Assembly: GCA_049682815.1 (NCBI GenBank)
Contig: JBAUII010000028.1
Location: 1-21,464 of the forward strand
From: DASWID01 sp049682815
GTDB taxonomy: Bacteria; Desulfobacterota_D; UBA1144; Nemesobacterales; CSP1-2
Direction of reading: 5' to 3'
DNA length: 21,464 nt
Made by a program: the position numbers and the translations under genes. Each line of letters starts with the position of its first letter. Within the stretch, counting starts at the first letter, position 1. This document shows, piece by piece, positions 6,590-13,828 of this stretch. Under the pieces are notes generated by a model that saw only the letters and a list, made by a program, of their open reading frames with translations, made no database searches and was not told the DNA's origin.

Positions 6590-7399
6590 ATGGAAATTAC
6601 CGGGGGCAGGGTCGGGCATACAATTCTCGGCTGGTTAGTCACATTTCTGCTTCTTTTCGTCATATTGATTTTTGTTTGGTCTTTTTGGGGAGTGAGCGCA
6701 TTCTTTAAGCCCTGGTGGGTGGATAACGTTCTCACATCATGGAATGAGAACGATCAGGTAGTTGCGTTATGGCTGGTGGTTTGGGTGATCCTGGGCATGA
6801 TGGTTCCTGCAGCCCTCCTATATCTGAGTGGGTTAAAATTAACTGATGTTGGGATGAGGATGCCCAATACCCTTGGCTGGAGGATGATAATTTTAGGAAT
6901 AGTGGTTTCCATACCCTTTGGTATATTGCTACTGAACAGCAAAAACTACGATACCGGTCAAAATCCTCTTAGCCCCGAGTACATGATGACGCTACTATCC
7001 ATGATTCCTGAGCATTTTCTGGTGACAGGGGTCTGCACGGCTTTGATGCTTCCTGGGCGGCGCTTGCCGAGCGATGTAAGTTTTGAACCGGTTGAAGGGA
7101 ATTTTATTGAAAAGGGTCTCCGATGGTTTGGCTTGGCGCAAATCTCGGCGAATGCCGGTAGTAATCGTATCCTCGACTGGTTTGGTCTCACTTGGGTAGC
7201 CCTGTTCGCCATTGTGGCATCTGGAGCTGTGTTTAGAATGATTCACCTCGGTAAGGACGATCTCGAGCTGATGCTTTCTTTTCCAGGGGGCGTTGCGATC
7301 GCCTATATGACCATTCGGTCCCATTCTGTATGGCCTTCCGTGGTTTCGCACTGGTCATTGAACCTTATTCCGCTTGGTATATTCCTGCTCTTCAAATAA
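6590..7399 (+). CDS. CPBP-like (type II CAAX prenyl endopeptidase-related) integral membrane protein
   Basis: A 269-residue protein with about six to eight hydrophobic segments. The C-terminal half matches the layout of the CPBP/Abi family: a motif 1-like PEHFLVTGVC (E141), FRMIHLG (H219) for motif 2, and SVWPSVVSHWSLNLIP for the last motif (H254, N258). Motif 1 is atypical: the usual EExxxR is EHxxxx here, with no second glutamate or arginine. It may be catalytically inactive or simply divergent. I chose ATG 6590; an in-frame TTG at 6563 is possible and neither has a good ribosome binding site. It follows the cyclase gene closely. Function is unknown; this assignment rests on the C-terminal motifs and topology. 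Confidence 0.6.
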   Translation: MEITGGRVGHTILGWLVTFLLLFVILIFVWSFWGVSAFFKPWWVDNVLTSWNENDQVVALWLVVWVILGMMVPAALLYLSGLKLTDVGMRMPNTLGWRMIILGIVVSIPFGILLLNSKNYDTGQNPLSPEYMMTLLSMIPEHFLVTGVCTALMLPGRRLPSDVSFEPVEGNFIEKGLRWFGLAQISANAGSNRILDWFGLTWVALFAIVASGAVFRMIHLGKDDLELMLSFPGGVAIAYMTIRSHSVWPSVVSHWSLNLIPLGIFLLFK

Positions 7400-7455
7400 G
7401 ATGCTTATCGAATTATTGGGCGAGTGTGACCTAAATGACAAAAGCCATAATTTAC

Positions 7456-7483
7456 TTGCCTAATCAGTTTTTAACACTATATT
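7456..7483 (+). promoter_or_regulatory. Candidate sigma70-type promoter for the DegP gene
   Basis: TTGCCT (7456-7461), 16-base spacer, TATATT (7478-7483). Transcription would start near 7490, upstream of the AAGGAGGG ribosome binding site at 7503. I saw no sigmaE-like GGAACTT box. Confidence 0.45.
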
Positions 7484-7517
7484 ATTCTTAATTCAGAGAT
7501 TTAAGGAGGGAGTTTTA

Positions 7518-9038
7518 ATGACCCGGTTATTAATGTTTGGACTGATTGCTCCATTGTTTGTCATGATGATGTTTTCGGGATGTGAGAAGGTTGACAGAGA
7601 AAAATCAACTCAGAAGAGCGAGGTTCAGGAATCGGTAAATGAAGAGGGCGGTAAGAATAAGGAACAACAACCAGAGGGTGTGGAATCCAAGCGTCGAGCT
7701 GATATAGTCAGGGTTGAAGAGCTACCTTCCTTTGCGGACCTGGTTGAAAAACTAAAGCCATCTGTTGTCAATATAAGCACGACTGGCACAGTACGGGGCG
7801 GGGGACGATTTCCTTCACCCTTTGGGAAGTCGCCTTTTGGAAAGGATGACCCGTTTGGTGAATTTTTTGAAAGGTTTTTCGGGGAAATGCCCCAGAGGGA
7901 ATTCAAACAAAAGGGACTTGGGTCAGGCTTCATTATAAGCGAGGATGGATACGTCGTTACCAACAACCATGTGGTCGAAAAAGCAGATGATATAGAAGTC
8001 ATTTTTGAAAATGGAGAAAAATACAAGGCTGAAATCATTGGTAAGGATCCAAAAACAGATCTTGCGCTTATCAAAATGAATCCCAAAAAGGAGTTGCAGG
8101 CGGTAACATTTGGAAATTCAGACAAGTTGCGTATAGGTGACTGGGTTATAGCAATAGGTAACCCGTTTGGTCTGGGCCACACGGTCACGGCAGGTATCGT
8201 AAGTGCTGAGGGTAGAGTTCTTGGAATGGGAAGCTATGATGATTTTATTCAAACGGATGCCCCTATCAATCCCGGAAATAGTGGAGGGCCTTTATTTAAT
8301 CTGGAGGGAGATGTTGTGGGTGTGAACACGGCTATAGTTTATAGCGGCCAGGGAATCGGGTTTGCGATTCCTATTAATCTGGCAAAATCCGTTATTGATC
8401 AATTGAAAGAGACTGGAACAGTCGTTCGCGGATGGCTGGGTGTTTTGATTCAGCAGATAACCCCTGAAATTGCAGAGGGATTAGGGTTAAAGGATGTCGA
8501 AGGGATATTGGTTTCGGATGTAACACCGGGCGGTCCAGCAGATAAGGCGGGTATCAAAAGGGGTGATATTATCGTGGATTTCAATGGTAATAAGGTTGAT
8601 GAGCTGACGGAGCTGACCAGTATGGTCGCTCAAATGGCCCCTGGATCAGAAGCAGATGTAAAGGTTTTGAGGAATGGTGCGGAAAGCGATTTTAAGGTTA
8701 CTCTGGGAAAACTACCGGAAAGCGTTTCGGAAGCTAAAGAGGAAGAAATCGAAGATGAAATGGGGATAACAGCGAATGAAATCACTCCGCAAATCGCTTC
8801 GCAATTCAATCTAGGTGAGAGTACGGGCGTCGTTATCACAAATGTTGAGGCTGGTAGCATAGCCGAAGAAGTGGGTCTTCGGCCTGGTGATGTAATTTTA
8901 GAAATTAGCAAAAAACCGATTAAAAATTTGGATGATTATCGGAGTGCAATGGATGAGGTTAAAAAGGGTGGTTCTACCCTCTTTCTAATTAACAGGGGAG
9001 GAAACACATTGTACATTGGCTTAAATGTTGGAAATTAG
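7518..9038 (+). CDS. DegP/HtrA-type serine protease with two PDZ domains, predicted lipoprotein
   Basis: An envelope quality-control protease and chaperone acting outside the inner membrane. Residues 1-22 are a lipoprotein signal peptide ending in lipobox FSGC (C22), followed by a charged, low-complexity linker (about 23-65). The trypsin-like domain holds the triad H151 (NNHVVE), D181 (PKTDLALIK) and S255 (NPGNSGGPL). An FG-rich LA-loop-like segment lies at 95-125. PDZ1 covers about 300-395 and PDZ2 about 412-500. Length (506) fits DegQ/MucD-type proteins. The start is secure: AAGGAGGG lies seven bases before the ATG. Membrane anchoring through a lipid is less usual than the plain Sec signal of DegP and would be processed by LspA, encoded upstream. 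It appears monocistronic. The specific paralogue name cannot be chosen. Confidence 0.93.
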   Translation: MTRLLMFGLIAPLFVMMMFSGCEKVDREKSTQKSEVQESVNEEGGKNKEQQPEGVESKRRADIVRVEELPSFADLVEKLKPSVVNISTTGTVRGGGRFPSPFGKSPFGKDDPFGEFFERFFGEMPQREFKQKGLGSGFIISEDGYVVTNNHVVEKADDIEVIFENGEKYKAEIIGKDPKTDLALIKMNPKKELQAVTFGNSDKLRIGDWVIAIGNPFGLGHTVTAGIVSAEGRVLGMGSYDDFIQTDAPINPGNSGGPLFNLEGDVVGVNTAIVYSGQGIGFAIPINLAKSVIDQLKETGTVVRGWLGVLIQQITPEIAEGLGLKDVEGILVSDVTPGGPADKAGIKRGDIIVDFNGNKVDELTELTSMVAQMAPGSEADVKVLRNGAESDFKVTLGKLPESVSEAKEEEIEDEMGITANEITPQIASQFNLGESTGVVITNVEAGSIAEEVGLRPGDVILEISKKPIKNLDDYRSAMDEVKKGGSTLFLINRGGNTLYIGLNVGN

Positions 9039-9362
9039 TTTTTGGCTTTGTTTTTCTCTGCCGTCTTCTGGAAGTTTATCATGATCATTATGATCATACT
9101 CTCGCCAAATGGACACTCCGCGAGCTAACGCCGAATCTCGGTGCTTCCTTGTCCTCCTCGGCTTAGCTCAGGACATGCCTTTGGAGGTGTTTATCCTGAG
9201 TCCTGAGTTGTGGGCCTTGAGCTTAGTCGATAGGTCGACCTATCGAAGGATCTGGGGACTCATGATTCCTCTAATTTGCCCCGGGATCTTCTATTAATTG
9301 CGGATAGTGCTCCAGCTTCAATCGGGCCTCTTAATCTTTAACTTCCCTTATCGTTGGGTGAT
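9039..9362. other. Intergenic region with small palindromes
   Basis: No gene seen. It contains ATGATCAT repeated twice (about 9081-9097), a perfect 18-bp palindrome CGATAGGTCGACCTATCG (9228-9245) set within a CTTAGTCGA...CGAAGGATCT repeat, and scattered CCTGAG fragments. No clear terminator for the protease gene was found. Confidence 0.5.
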
Positions 9363-9392
9363 TTGACAGTTATAGGATCAGTTTGCTACAGT
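9363..9392 (+). promoter_or_regulatory. Candidate promoter for the aldehyde dehydrogenase gene
   Basis: A perfect TTGACA (9363-9368), 18-base spacer, then TACAGT (9387-9392) preceded by TGC, an extended -10 feature. Predicted start near 9399 gives a leader of about 47 bases. Confidence 0.5.
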
Positions 9393-9445
9393 TAGAAGGG
9401 TATTTGTGTTTTTCTTACATGCATTTCTGAGGAGTGGAGGTTCCA

Positions 9446-10900
9446 ATGGTTTTGGAAGCTAAGAACATTATAGGTGGAGAATATACATCTGGAAACACCG
9501 GTAATATCATAGAGAGGTATAACCCGGCTACCGGAGAGCTGGTGGGGACGTTTGTGGGATCTACATCAGAAGACGTAGATGGGGCAATAAAATCCGCAAG
9601 ACAGGCCTTCGAGAAATCTTCATGGCGCAAGGATCCGAAATTTCGAGTTCATGTTCTTAGGGAGCTGCATGATGCGATTATGAACAACTTTGAATTCATA
9701 GCCAGGATCCAGACCTCCGAGAACGGCAAGATCATAAGGGACTCACGTGCTGAGCTAAATTCCGCGGCTGACCTTTTTGATTATTATTCGGGACTCGTCC
9801 GCGGTATATATGGTAAAACAAATCTACCTTATGAAGACACTATGAGCTTTATCATCAGAGAACCCATAGGGGTGGTGGGAATAATTGCTCCCTGGAACGC
9901 TCCTATCGTCCTTCTAGCTCGTTCGCTTGCGCCAGCATTGGCTGCGGGTAACACGGTGGTTATTAAACCTGCAAGTTTTACCCCGATAACAATCTATGAG
10001 TTCTTGAGCAAGATGCTGGAAAATGTTAAGGACATTCCGAAAGGTGTGGTTAACTTGGTGCTGGGAAGCGGAGAAGCTGTGGGCTCGGAGCTCGTAAAGC
10101 ATGAAGACGTTGATTTTATAAGTTTCACGGGGAGTACAGAGGCGGGGGCGCTCGTTATGCGTGAAGCCAGTGTGAATATCAAGAGGCTTTCTCTGGAGCT
10201 TGGGGGGAAAACTCCGAATATAATCCTTGAGGATGCGGATGTAGAAGCTGCGGTAAGGGGTGCTATTAGAGGCTCGATGCTTGGTAGTGCAGGGCAGATC
10301 TGCTTTGCGGGTACGAGGGTTTTTGTTCACGATAAGATATATGATGAAGTCATCGAGAGGATAGGAAAACTTATACCGGAGCTTAGGATTGGAAACGGTC
10401 TAAACGAAGATATTGACGTAGGTCCCGTAATCTCCGAGGGCCAGTTAAAAAGGGTAATGAAATTTATTGAGGACGGGAAAAAGGTTTCAAATTTGCTATC
10501 GGGCGGAGACAGGTTAACCGGCAGTGGATACTCGAATGGTCACTTCATAGAGCCAACGGTATTTGAAAATGTCCCGCCTACATCGATTATCGCACAAGAA
10601 GAAATTTTCGGCCCTGTTATATCGATTATAAGGGTCAGTGAATTGGACGAGATCGCCGAAATTGCCAATGATACGAAGTACGGTTTGTCAGCAGCGATCT
10701 GGACGAGCAACATAAGCAAAGCGCTCAAGCTGGCGAGGATGATAAAGGCCGGTGTCGTCTGGATCAATACCTATGGCAAGTTATTCGCTGAAACGGAAAC
10801 GGGATTATATAAGCAAAGTGGAATAGGCGGGGCATTGAGGGGAATTGAGGCCCTGCACACATTCAGTGAGATAAAGAATATTCTAGTGAACGTCGGATAA
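9446..10900 (+). CDS. NAD(P)-dependent aldehyde dehydrogenase family protein
   Basis: Oxidises an aldehyde to a carboxylic acid with NAD(P)+, cytoplasmic; substrate unknown. All ALDH hallmarks are present: oxyanion Asn in APWNAPIV (N151), cofactor Lys in IKPASFTP (K174), FTGSTEAG for NAD binding (227-234), the general base Glu in LELGGKTPNI (E251), and the catalytic Cys in GSAGQICFAGTR (C286). The 484-residue length is standard. ATG 9446 is preferred over an in-frame GTG at 9434 because GGAGTGGAGG ends five bases before it and overlaps the GTG. The gene stands alone between repeat-rich gaps. Sequence style resembles betaine-aldehyde/phenylacetaldehyde-type ALDHs, but that is not enough to name it. 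Confidence 0.93.
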   Translation: MVLEAKNIIGGEYTSGNTGNIIERYNPATGELVGTFVGSTSEDVDGAIKSARQAFEKSSWRKDPKFRVHVLRELHDAIMNNFEFIARIQTSENGKIIRDSRAELNSAADLFDYYSGLVRGIYGKTNLPYEDTMSFIIREPIGVVGIIAPWNAPIVLLARSLAPALAAGNTVVIKPASFTPITIYEFLSKMLENVKDIPKGVVNLVLGSGEAVGSELVKHEDVDFISFTGSTEAGALVMREASVNIKRLSLELGGKTPNIILEDADVEAAVRGAIRGSMLGSAGQICFAGTRVFVHDKIYDEVIERIGKLIPELRIGNGLNEDIDVGPVISEGQLKRVMKFIEDGKKVSNLLSGGDRLTGSGYSNGHFIEPTVFENVPPTSIIAQEEIFGPVISIIRVSELDEIAEIANDTKYGLSAAIWTSNISKALKLARMIKAGVVWINTYGKLFAETETGLYKQSGIGGALRGIEALHTFSEIKNILVNVG

Positions 10901-10962
10901 ATAATGCCCTTGCTTCGGCCCCGGCCAAAAAGTGCATTGCCATTGCGAACCTACCCCCTCCT

Positions 10963-11018
10963 GTCATTCCCGCGGATTACTCGACAGAAGCGTTCGAGTA
11001 CAGGCTTCAGCGGGAATC
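10963..11018. repeat. GTCATTCCCG...CGGGAATC palindromic repeat with an internal insert
   Basis: GTCATTCCCGCG and CAGCGGGAATC form the outer arms, and ACTCGACAGAAGCGTTCGAG plus TACAGGCTT lies inside as a second palindrome. Simpler relatives are at 19987-20017 and 20635-20664. Confidence 0.7.
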
Positions 11019-11033
11019 TATGTAGTTGTTTTT

Positions 11034-11063
11034 GGATCCCCGACAAAAGTCCTCGGAGATGAC
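11034..11063 (-). repeat. GTCATCCCCGAGG...TCGGGGATCC palindromic repeat
   Basis: Reverse-strand copy of the repeat at 13055-13084; stem ATCCCCGA/TCGGGGAT. This copy has a few mismatches in one arm. Confidence 0.65.
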
Positions 11064-11230
11064 ATAACGATTAGAACAATAATTCGACCGCATACCGATC
11101 ATCCTGAGCCTGGTCGAAGGATGATTTTGATTCACGGACTGTAGTAATTGCACACTTCGATGAACTGGACTCAGGACAAGGCTGGCCAAAAATTCGCTAA
11201 AAATCATAAACTCCGGCAAACAAATTCCGT

Positions 11231-11262
11231 CATTGCGAGGAGTTTTATCCCGAAGCAATCTG
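11231..11262 (+). repeat. CATTGCGAGGAG...CGAAGCAATC dispersed repeat
   Basis: Arms CATTGCGAGG and CGAAGCAATC around TTTTATCC. Near-identical copies are at 13102-13134 and 17528-17560; inverted variants are at 11316-11347, 21106-21138 and 21381-21409. Confidence 0.7.
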
Positions 11263-11430
11263 CTAGTTTAATACTACGATATGAAGAATAACGAGACGCT
11301 CTGCCCAACGGGCGGGAGATTGCTTCGTCGTTTCCCTCCTTGCAAGGACCTAAAATAGACTATTTGTTTATGTGCTGCTATCCTTGCGGCAGCCTCATTC
11401 ATTTCCAATGCAATCCATTGGTCCTTATTA

Positions 11431-11460
11431 TTGACAAACATACTCGATTCATGGGAGAAT
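11431..11460 (+). promoter_or_regulatory. Candidate promoter for the NDH-2-like gene
   Basis: A perfect TTGACA (11431-11436), 18-base spacer, then GAGAAT (11455-11460). It would leave a leader of about 75 bases before the ATG at 11543. Confidence 0.4.
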
Positions 11461-11542
11461 GAGATTTGAATTTTTTACCGAAAAATTCAATTATTAAATG
11501 CGGTTTCCGGTTTGAATCATAGATATGTGAGGGGGATTTTAA

Positions 11543-12850
11543 ATGACTGAGAATGGATCCAAAAGAATCCTTATATTAGGAGGCGGATTCGCTGGGCTTG
11601 ACGCTGCTCAGCAGCTTGAGAAGATTTTTTCTGATAACGAGGATGTTGAGATAACGCTGGTTAATGATAACAATTACTTGATTTTTACTTCGATGCTCGC
11701 AGAGGTTGTTGCAAGCAGTATCGATGCCAAGCACGTCGTAATACCCATAAGGGAATGCCTTACGAATACCTCTTTTAAAGAACTCGAGGTACAGAACATA
11801 GACTTGGAGAAAAAAACCGTAACGGGATTTCACCATCATTCAGGCGAGTTGTTTGAAATTGCTTATGATTACCTTGTTATAGCCTTGGGCTCGATGACGG
11901 GGTATCATGGGGTTCCTGGCGCTGAAGAGTATTCATTCCCACTTAAGAATCTTTCCGACGCTATGATTCTTAGAAGCCACGTCATCGATATGTTCGAATA
12001 CGCCGATCTGGAGAAAGATCCTGAGTTGCGGCGTAAGCTTTTGACATTCGTCGTTGTTGGTGGGGGATATACCGGGATCGAAGTAGCAGCCGAGCTCAAT
12101 GATTTTGTAGAATCGAGTCAGAGATTCTACAAAAGCGTTCGTTCTGATGAAGTCAAGGTATTGGTGGTAGATCCAGGTACTCGGATTATGCACGAGATGA
12201 GCGAGGGGTTAGCGGATTATGGTCTTAACTTACTCCGAAAACGGGGGATGGAATTTTTATTGCAAACAAGGGTCAAGGCGGTTACATCTGAGAGGGTTGA
12301 ATTTGAGGATGGTGAATTTGTAGAAACAAGAACTCCTATCTGGGCTGCTGGAACGGCGCCCCAGCCTGCTATTCGAAAACTTCCCTGTGCTGACGAGAGG
12401 GGTAGGATAGAAGTCAACGCGTACATGGAGGTACCTAACTTCCCGGGTGTTTGGGCTCTCGGTGACTGTGCACAGATACCCGACCCGCAGACCGGAAAAC
12501 CGTATCCGCCCACCGCACAACACGCGACTCGCGAGGGTAAACGTGTGGCTTTCAATGTTGCTGCCGCTATCAGGGGGAAAGAAAAGAGTAGGAAGCCGTT
12601 TAAATACAAGGCCATGGGAATGCTTGCCCCACTAGGACGGAGGTCAGCGGTAGCTGAAATATTGGGGATAAAATTTTCCGGATTTGTAGCATGGTTTATG
12701 TGGCGATCCATCTACCTTTCCAAGATACCGGGTTGGGATAGGAAATTCAGGGTTGCCATTGACTGGTTCTTCGATATGTTTCTTCCCAGGGATATCGTAC
12801 AGCTTAAATTCCTCGTGAGACCGAAGCAGTCCACCCCGTCTGAGAAATAG
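11543..12850 (+). CDS. NDH-2-like FAD-dependent NAD(P)H:quinone oxidoreductase
   Basis: A two-dinucleotide-binding-domain flavoprotein of the type II NADH dehydrogenase family, which passes electrons from NADH to quinone at the inner membrane without pumping protons. The FAD motif GGGFAG is at 13-18, the NADH-binding GGGYTGIE at 173-180, and the second FAD motif WALGDCA at 304-310. PPTAQHATREGKRVA (322-336) corresponds to the quinone-site AQ motif. The C terminus has aromatic, amphipathic helices (about 378-425, including WFFDMFLPRDI) suited to membrane attachment. Length of 435 is typical. The ATG follows GAGGGGG six bases upstream. No respiratory partner genes adjoin it. Sulfide:quinone reductase is less likely, as I did not see its paired redox cysteines. 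Confidence 0.9.
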   Translation: MTENGSKRILILGGGFAGLDAAQQLEKIFSDNEDVEITLVNDNNYLIFTSMLAEVVASSIDAKHVVIPIRECLTNTSFKELEVQNIDLEKKTVTGFHHHSGELFEIAYDYLVIALGSMTGYHGVPGAEEYSFPLKNLSDAMILRSHVIDMFEYADLEKDPELRRKLLTFVVVGGGYTGIEVAAELNDFVESSQRFYKSVRSDEVKVLVVDPGTRIMHEMSEGLADYGLNLLRKRGMEFLLQTRVKAVTSERVEFEDGEFVETRTPIWAAGTAPQPAIRKLPCADERGRIEVNAYMEVPNFPGVWALGDCAQIPDPQTGKPYPPTAQHATREGKRVAFNVAAAIRGKEKSRKPFKYKAMGMLAPLGRRSAVAEILGIKFSGFVAWFMWRSIYLSKIPGWDRKFRVAIDWFFDMFLPRDIVQLKFLVRPKQSTPSEK

Positions 12851-12938
12851 GTTGAGATAAATTGGATGCCCTATGATAAGGTTTTAATTGGCCTTCCAAA
12901 AATTGAGTTTAGAAAATGAATGTCGTGGTCAGTCATGC

Positions 12939-12957
12939 TGAACTTGTTTCAGCATCT
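12939..12957. repeat. Free-standing TGCTGAA hairpin
   Basis: TGCTGAACTTGTTTCAGCA: stem TGCTGAA/TTCAGCA, loop CTTGT. This is essentially the unit that interrupts other repeats at 5670, 13287 and 13431. Confidence 0.7.
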
Positions 12958-13054
12958 CTCGTTTCCATTAAATCCTGAAATAAGCTTGTGCGGCACGCGA
13001 CTCAGCATTCAGGATAACCGGGTGACGGTTGGAGCAAACTTTTTAGGTCGTTTT

Positions 13055-13084
13055 GTCATCCCCGAGGATTTTTGTCGGGGATCC
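13055..13084 (+). repeat. GTCATCCCCGAGG...TCGGGGATCC palindromic repeat
   Basis: Stem ATCCCCGA (13058-13065) with TCGGGGAT (13075-13082). Inverted copy at 11034; partial ends near 18 and 21152. Confidence 0.7.
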
Positions 13085-13270
13085 AGTTTTTCCCATTCCG
13101 TCAATTGCGAGGAGTATTATCCCGAAGCAATCTCTTCTTTGCTTATCTGTATTGGAGTCCGTTGGCTCCTCCGACCTATCTTATGTGCTCAGGCAACGGT
13201 TAAATCAGATATTCCGAGGACAGACCCCTAGGAAGTAGTCCCTCGGCTTATCTTAAGGTCTCTTTCTAAC

Positions 13271-13345
13271 TTCTTTGTCTTGATACTGAAACGAGTTCGG
13301 CACAGGTACAAAGAAGCAAAAATCAAGGCTGTCCAAGAATTTGCT
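13271..13345 (+). repeat. TTCTTTGTCTTGATAC repeat interrupted by a 20-bp unit with TAC duplicated
   Basis: Compared with 46-75, the unit TGAAACGAGTTCGGCACAGG (13287-13306) sits between two TAC triplets (13284-13286 and 13307-13309), as expected for insertion with a 3-bp target duplication. The host sequence resumes as AAAGAAGCAAAAATC. Confidence 0.75.
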
Positions 13346-13389
13346 AAAAATCATAAACTCCGACTAAAAAATTTAATCCGACCGCAACC

Positions 13390-13475
13390 CGCAAATTTTT
13401 CTATACGTCTTCGTTTCCGATTTTCTTAATACTGAAACAAGTTCAGCACAGGCCGCAATTTTTGGAAGGCCAATT
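13390..13475 (-). repeat. Inverted GGCCTTCCAA element interrupted by the same hairpin
   Basis: Uninterrupted copies read GATTTTCTTAACGCAATT on this strand; here TACTGAAACAAGTTCAGCAC plus AGGC stands between TTAA and CGCAA. No exact target duplication is visible. Confidence 0.7.
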
Positions 13476-13719
13476 AATGTAAAAACATTAATGCTGAAAA
13501 CGAGAAACTCGCTCGGACGCGGCTTCCTCCTTTCGTAAATGAGGATTAAGTAGGATTTTGGGGTCGTTGCGAGGGTGGGGTAGTCGCGAGTTTTGCTCGT
13601 GACTATAGGATATCCTTGAAACATATCCGAGTGTTCGTGCAATGCCATCAAAGCATGCTGTCGTTGCTGCATTATTCATTAGAATAAAATTAATCCAAAC
13701 ACCAAAAACAAATTGGACG

Positions 13720-13725
13720 TATAAT
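13720..13725 (+). promoter_or_regulatory. Consensus -10 box ahead of the leader ORF and rhs gene
   Basis: TATAAT lies about 25 bases before the leader ORF start and 12 before its GAAGGAG ribosome binding site. The -35 region (around 13697) is poor. Confidence 0.4.
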
Positions 13726-13750
13726 TAGTGGTAGAAAGAAGGAGATTTTA

Positions 13751-13828
13751 GTGTCGTTGTTTAATGTTCCGCTTGATGCACACTTTCTTCAAAAAGCATC
13801 AAGCGACAGCAGGTCAAAGGATAGATAA
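13751..13828 (+). CDS. 25-codon leader ORF abutting the rhs start codon
   Basis: GTG at 13751 follows a good GAAGGAG (about 13738-13744). The peptide begins MSLFNVPLDAHF and ends SRSKDR. Its TAA (13826-13828) directly touches the ATG of the rhs gene, so ribosomes finishing it could restart on rhs. It may be a translational-coupling leader, or the leftover of a longer upstream gene. No family recognised. Confidence rests on the ribosome binding site and the exact junction only. Confidence 0.4.
   Translation: MSLFNVPLDAHFLQKASSDSRSKDR

Larger units (their letters stand above)
10901..11430. other. Repeat-filled intergenic region
   Basis: No gene seen; short open frames are repeat sequence. In order it holds GTCATTCCCGCG...CGGGAATC (10963-11018), the inverted GTCATCCCCGAGG repeat (11034-11063), CCTGAGCCTGGTCGAAGGA (11102-11122), a fragment CCAAAAATTCGCTAAAAATC matching 13329-13352, and CATTGCGAGGAG...AAGCAATC copies facing each other (11231-11262 and 11316-11347). 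Confidence 0.65.
12851..13719. other. Long repeat-filled region without genes
   Basis: No credible gene; open frames on both strands run through repeats. In order: GGCCTTCCAA element (12890), the TGCTGAACTTGTTTCAGCA hairpin (12939-12957), GTCATCCCCGAGG palindrome (13055-13084), ATTGCGAGGAG...AAGCAATCTC (13102-13134), interrupted TTCTTTGTCTTGATAC repeat (13271-13345), interrupted and inverted GGCCTTCCAA element (13390-13475), and a degenerate AAATGAGGATTAAGTAGGAT hairpin-type repeat near 13540. Confidence 0.65.

Noticed and set aside
10932..11258. Open frames on both strands after the dehydrogenase
   Set aside because: They run through palindromic repeats, with no conserved protein pattern.
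10901..11542. tRNA or other stable RNA genes in the long gaps
   Set aside because: No T-loop GGTTCGAATCC-like box with matching acceptor stem was seen in any gap.
12920..13679. Several open frames in the repeat-rich region
   Set aside because: Composed of the known repeats and lacking coupled ribosome binding sites.
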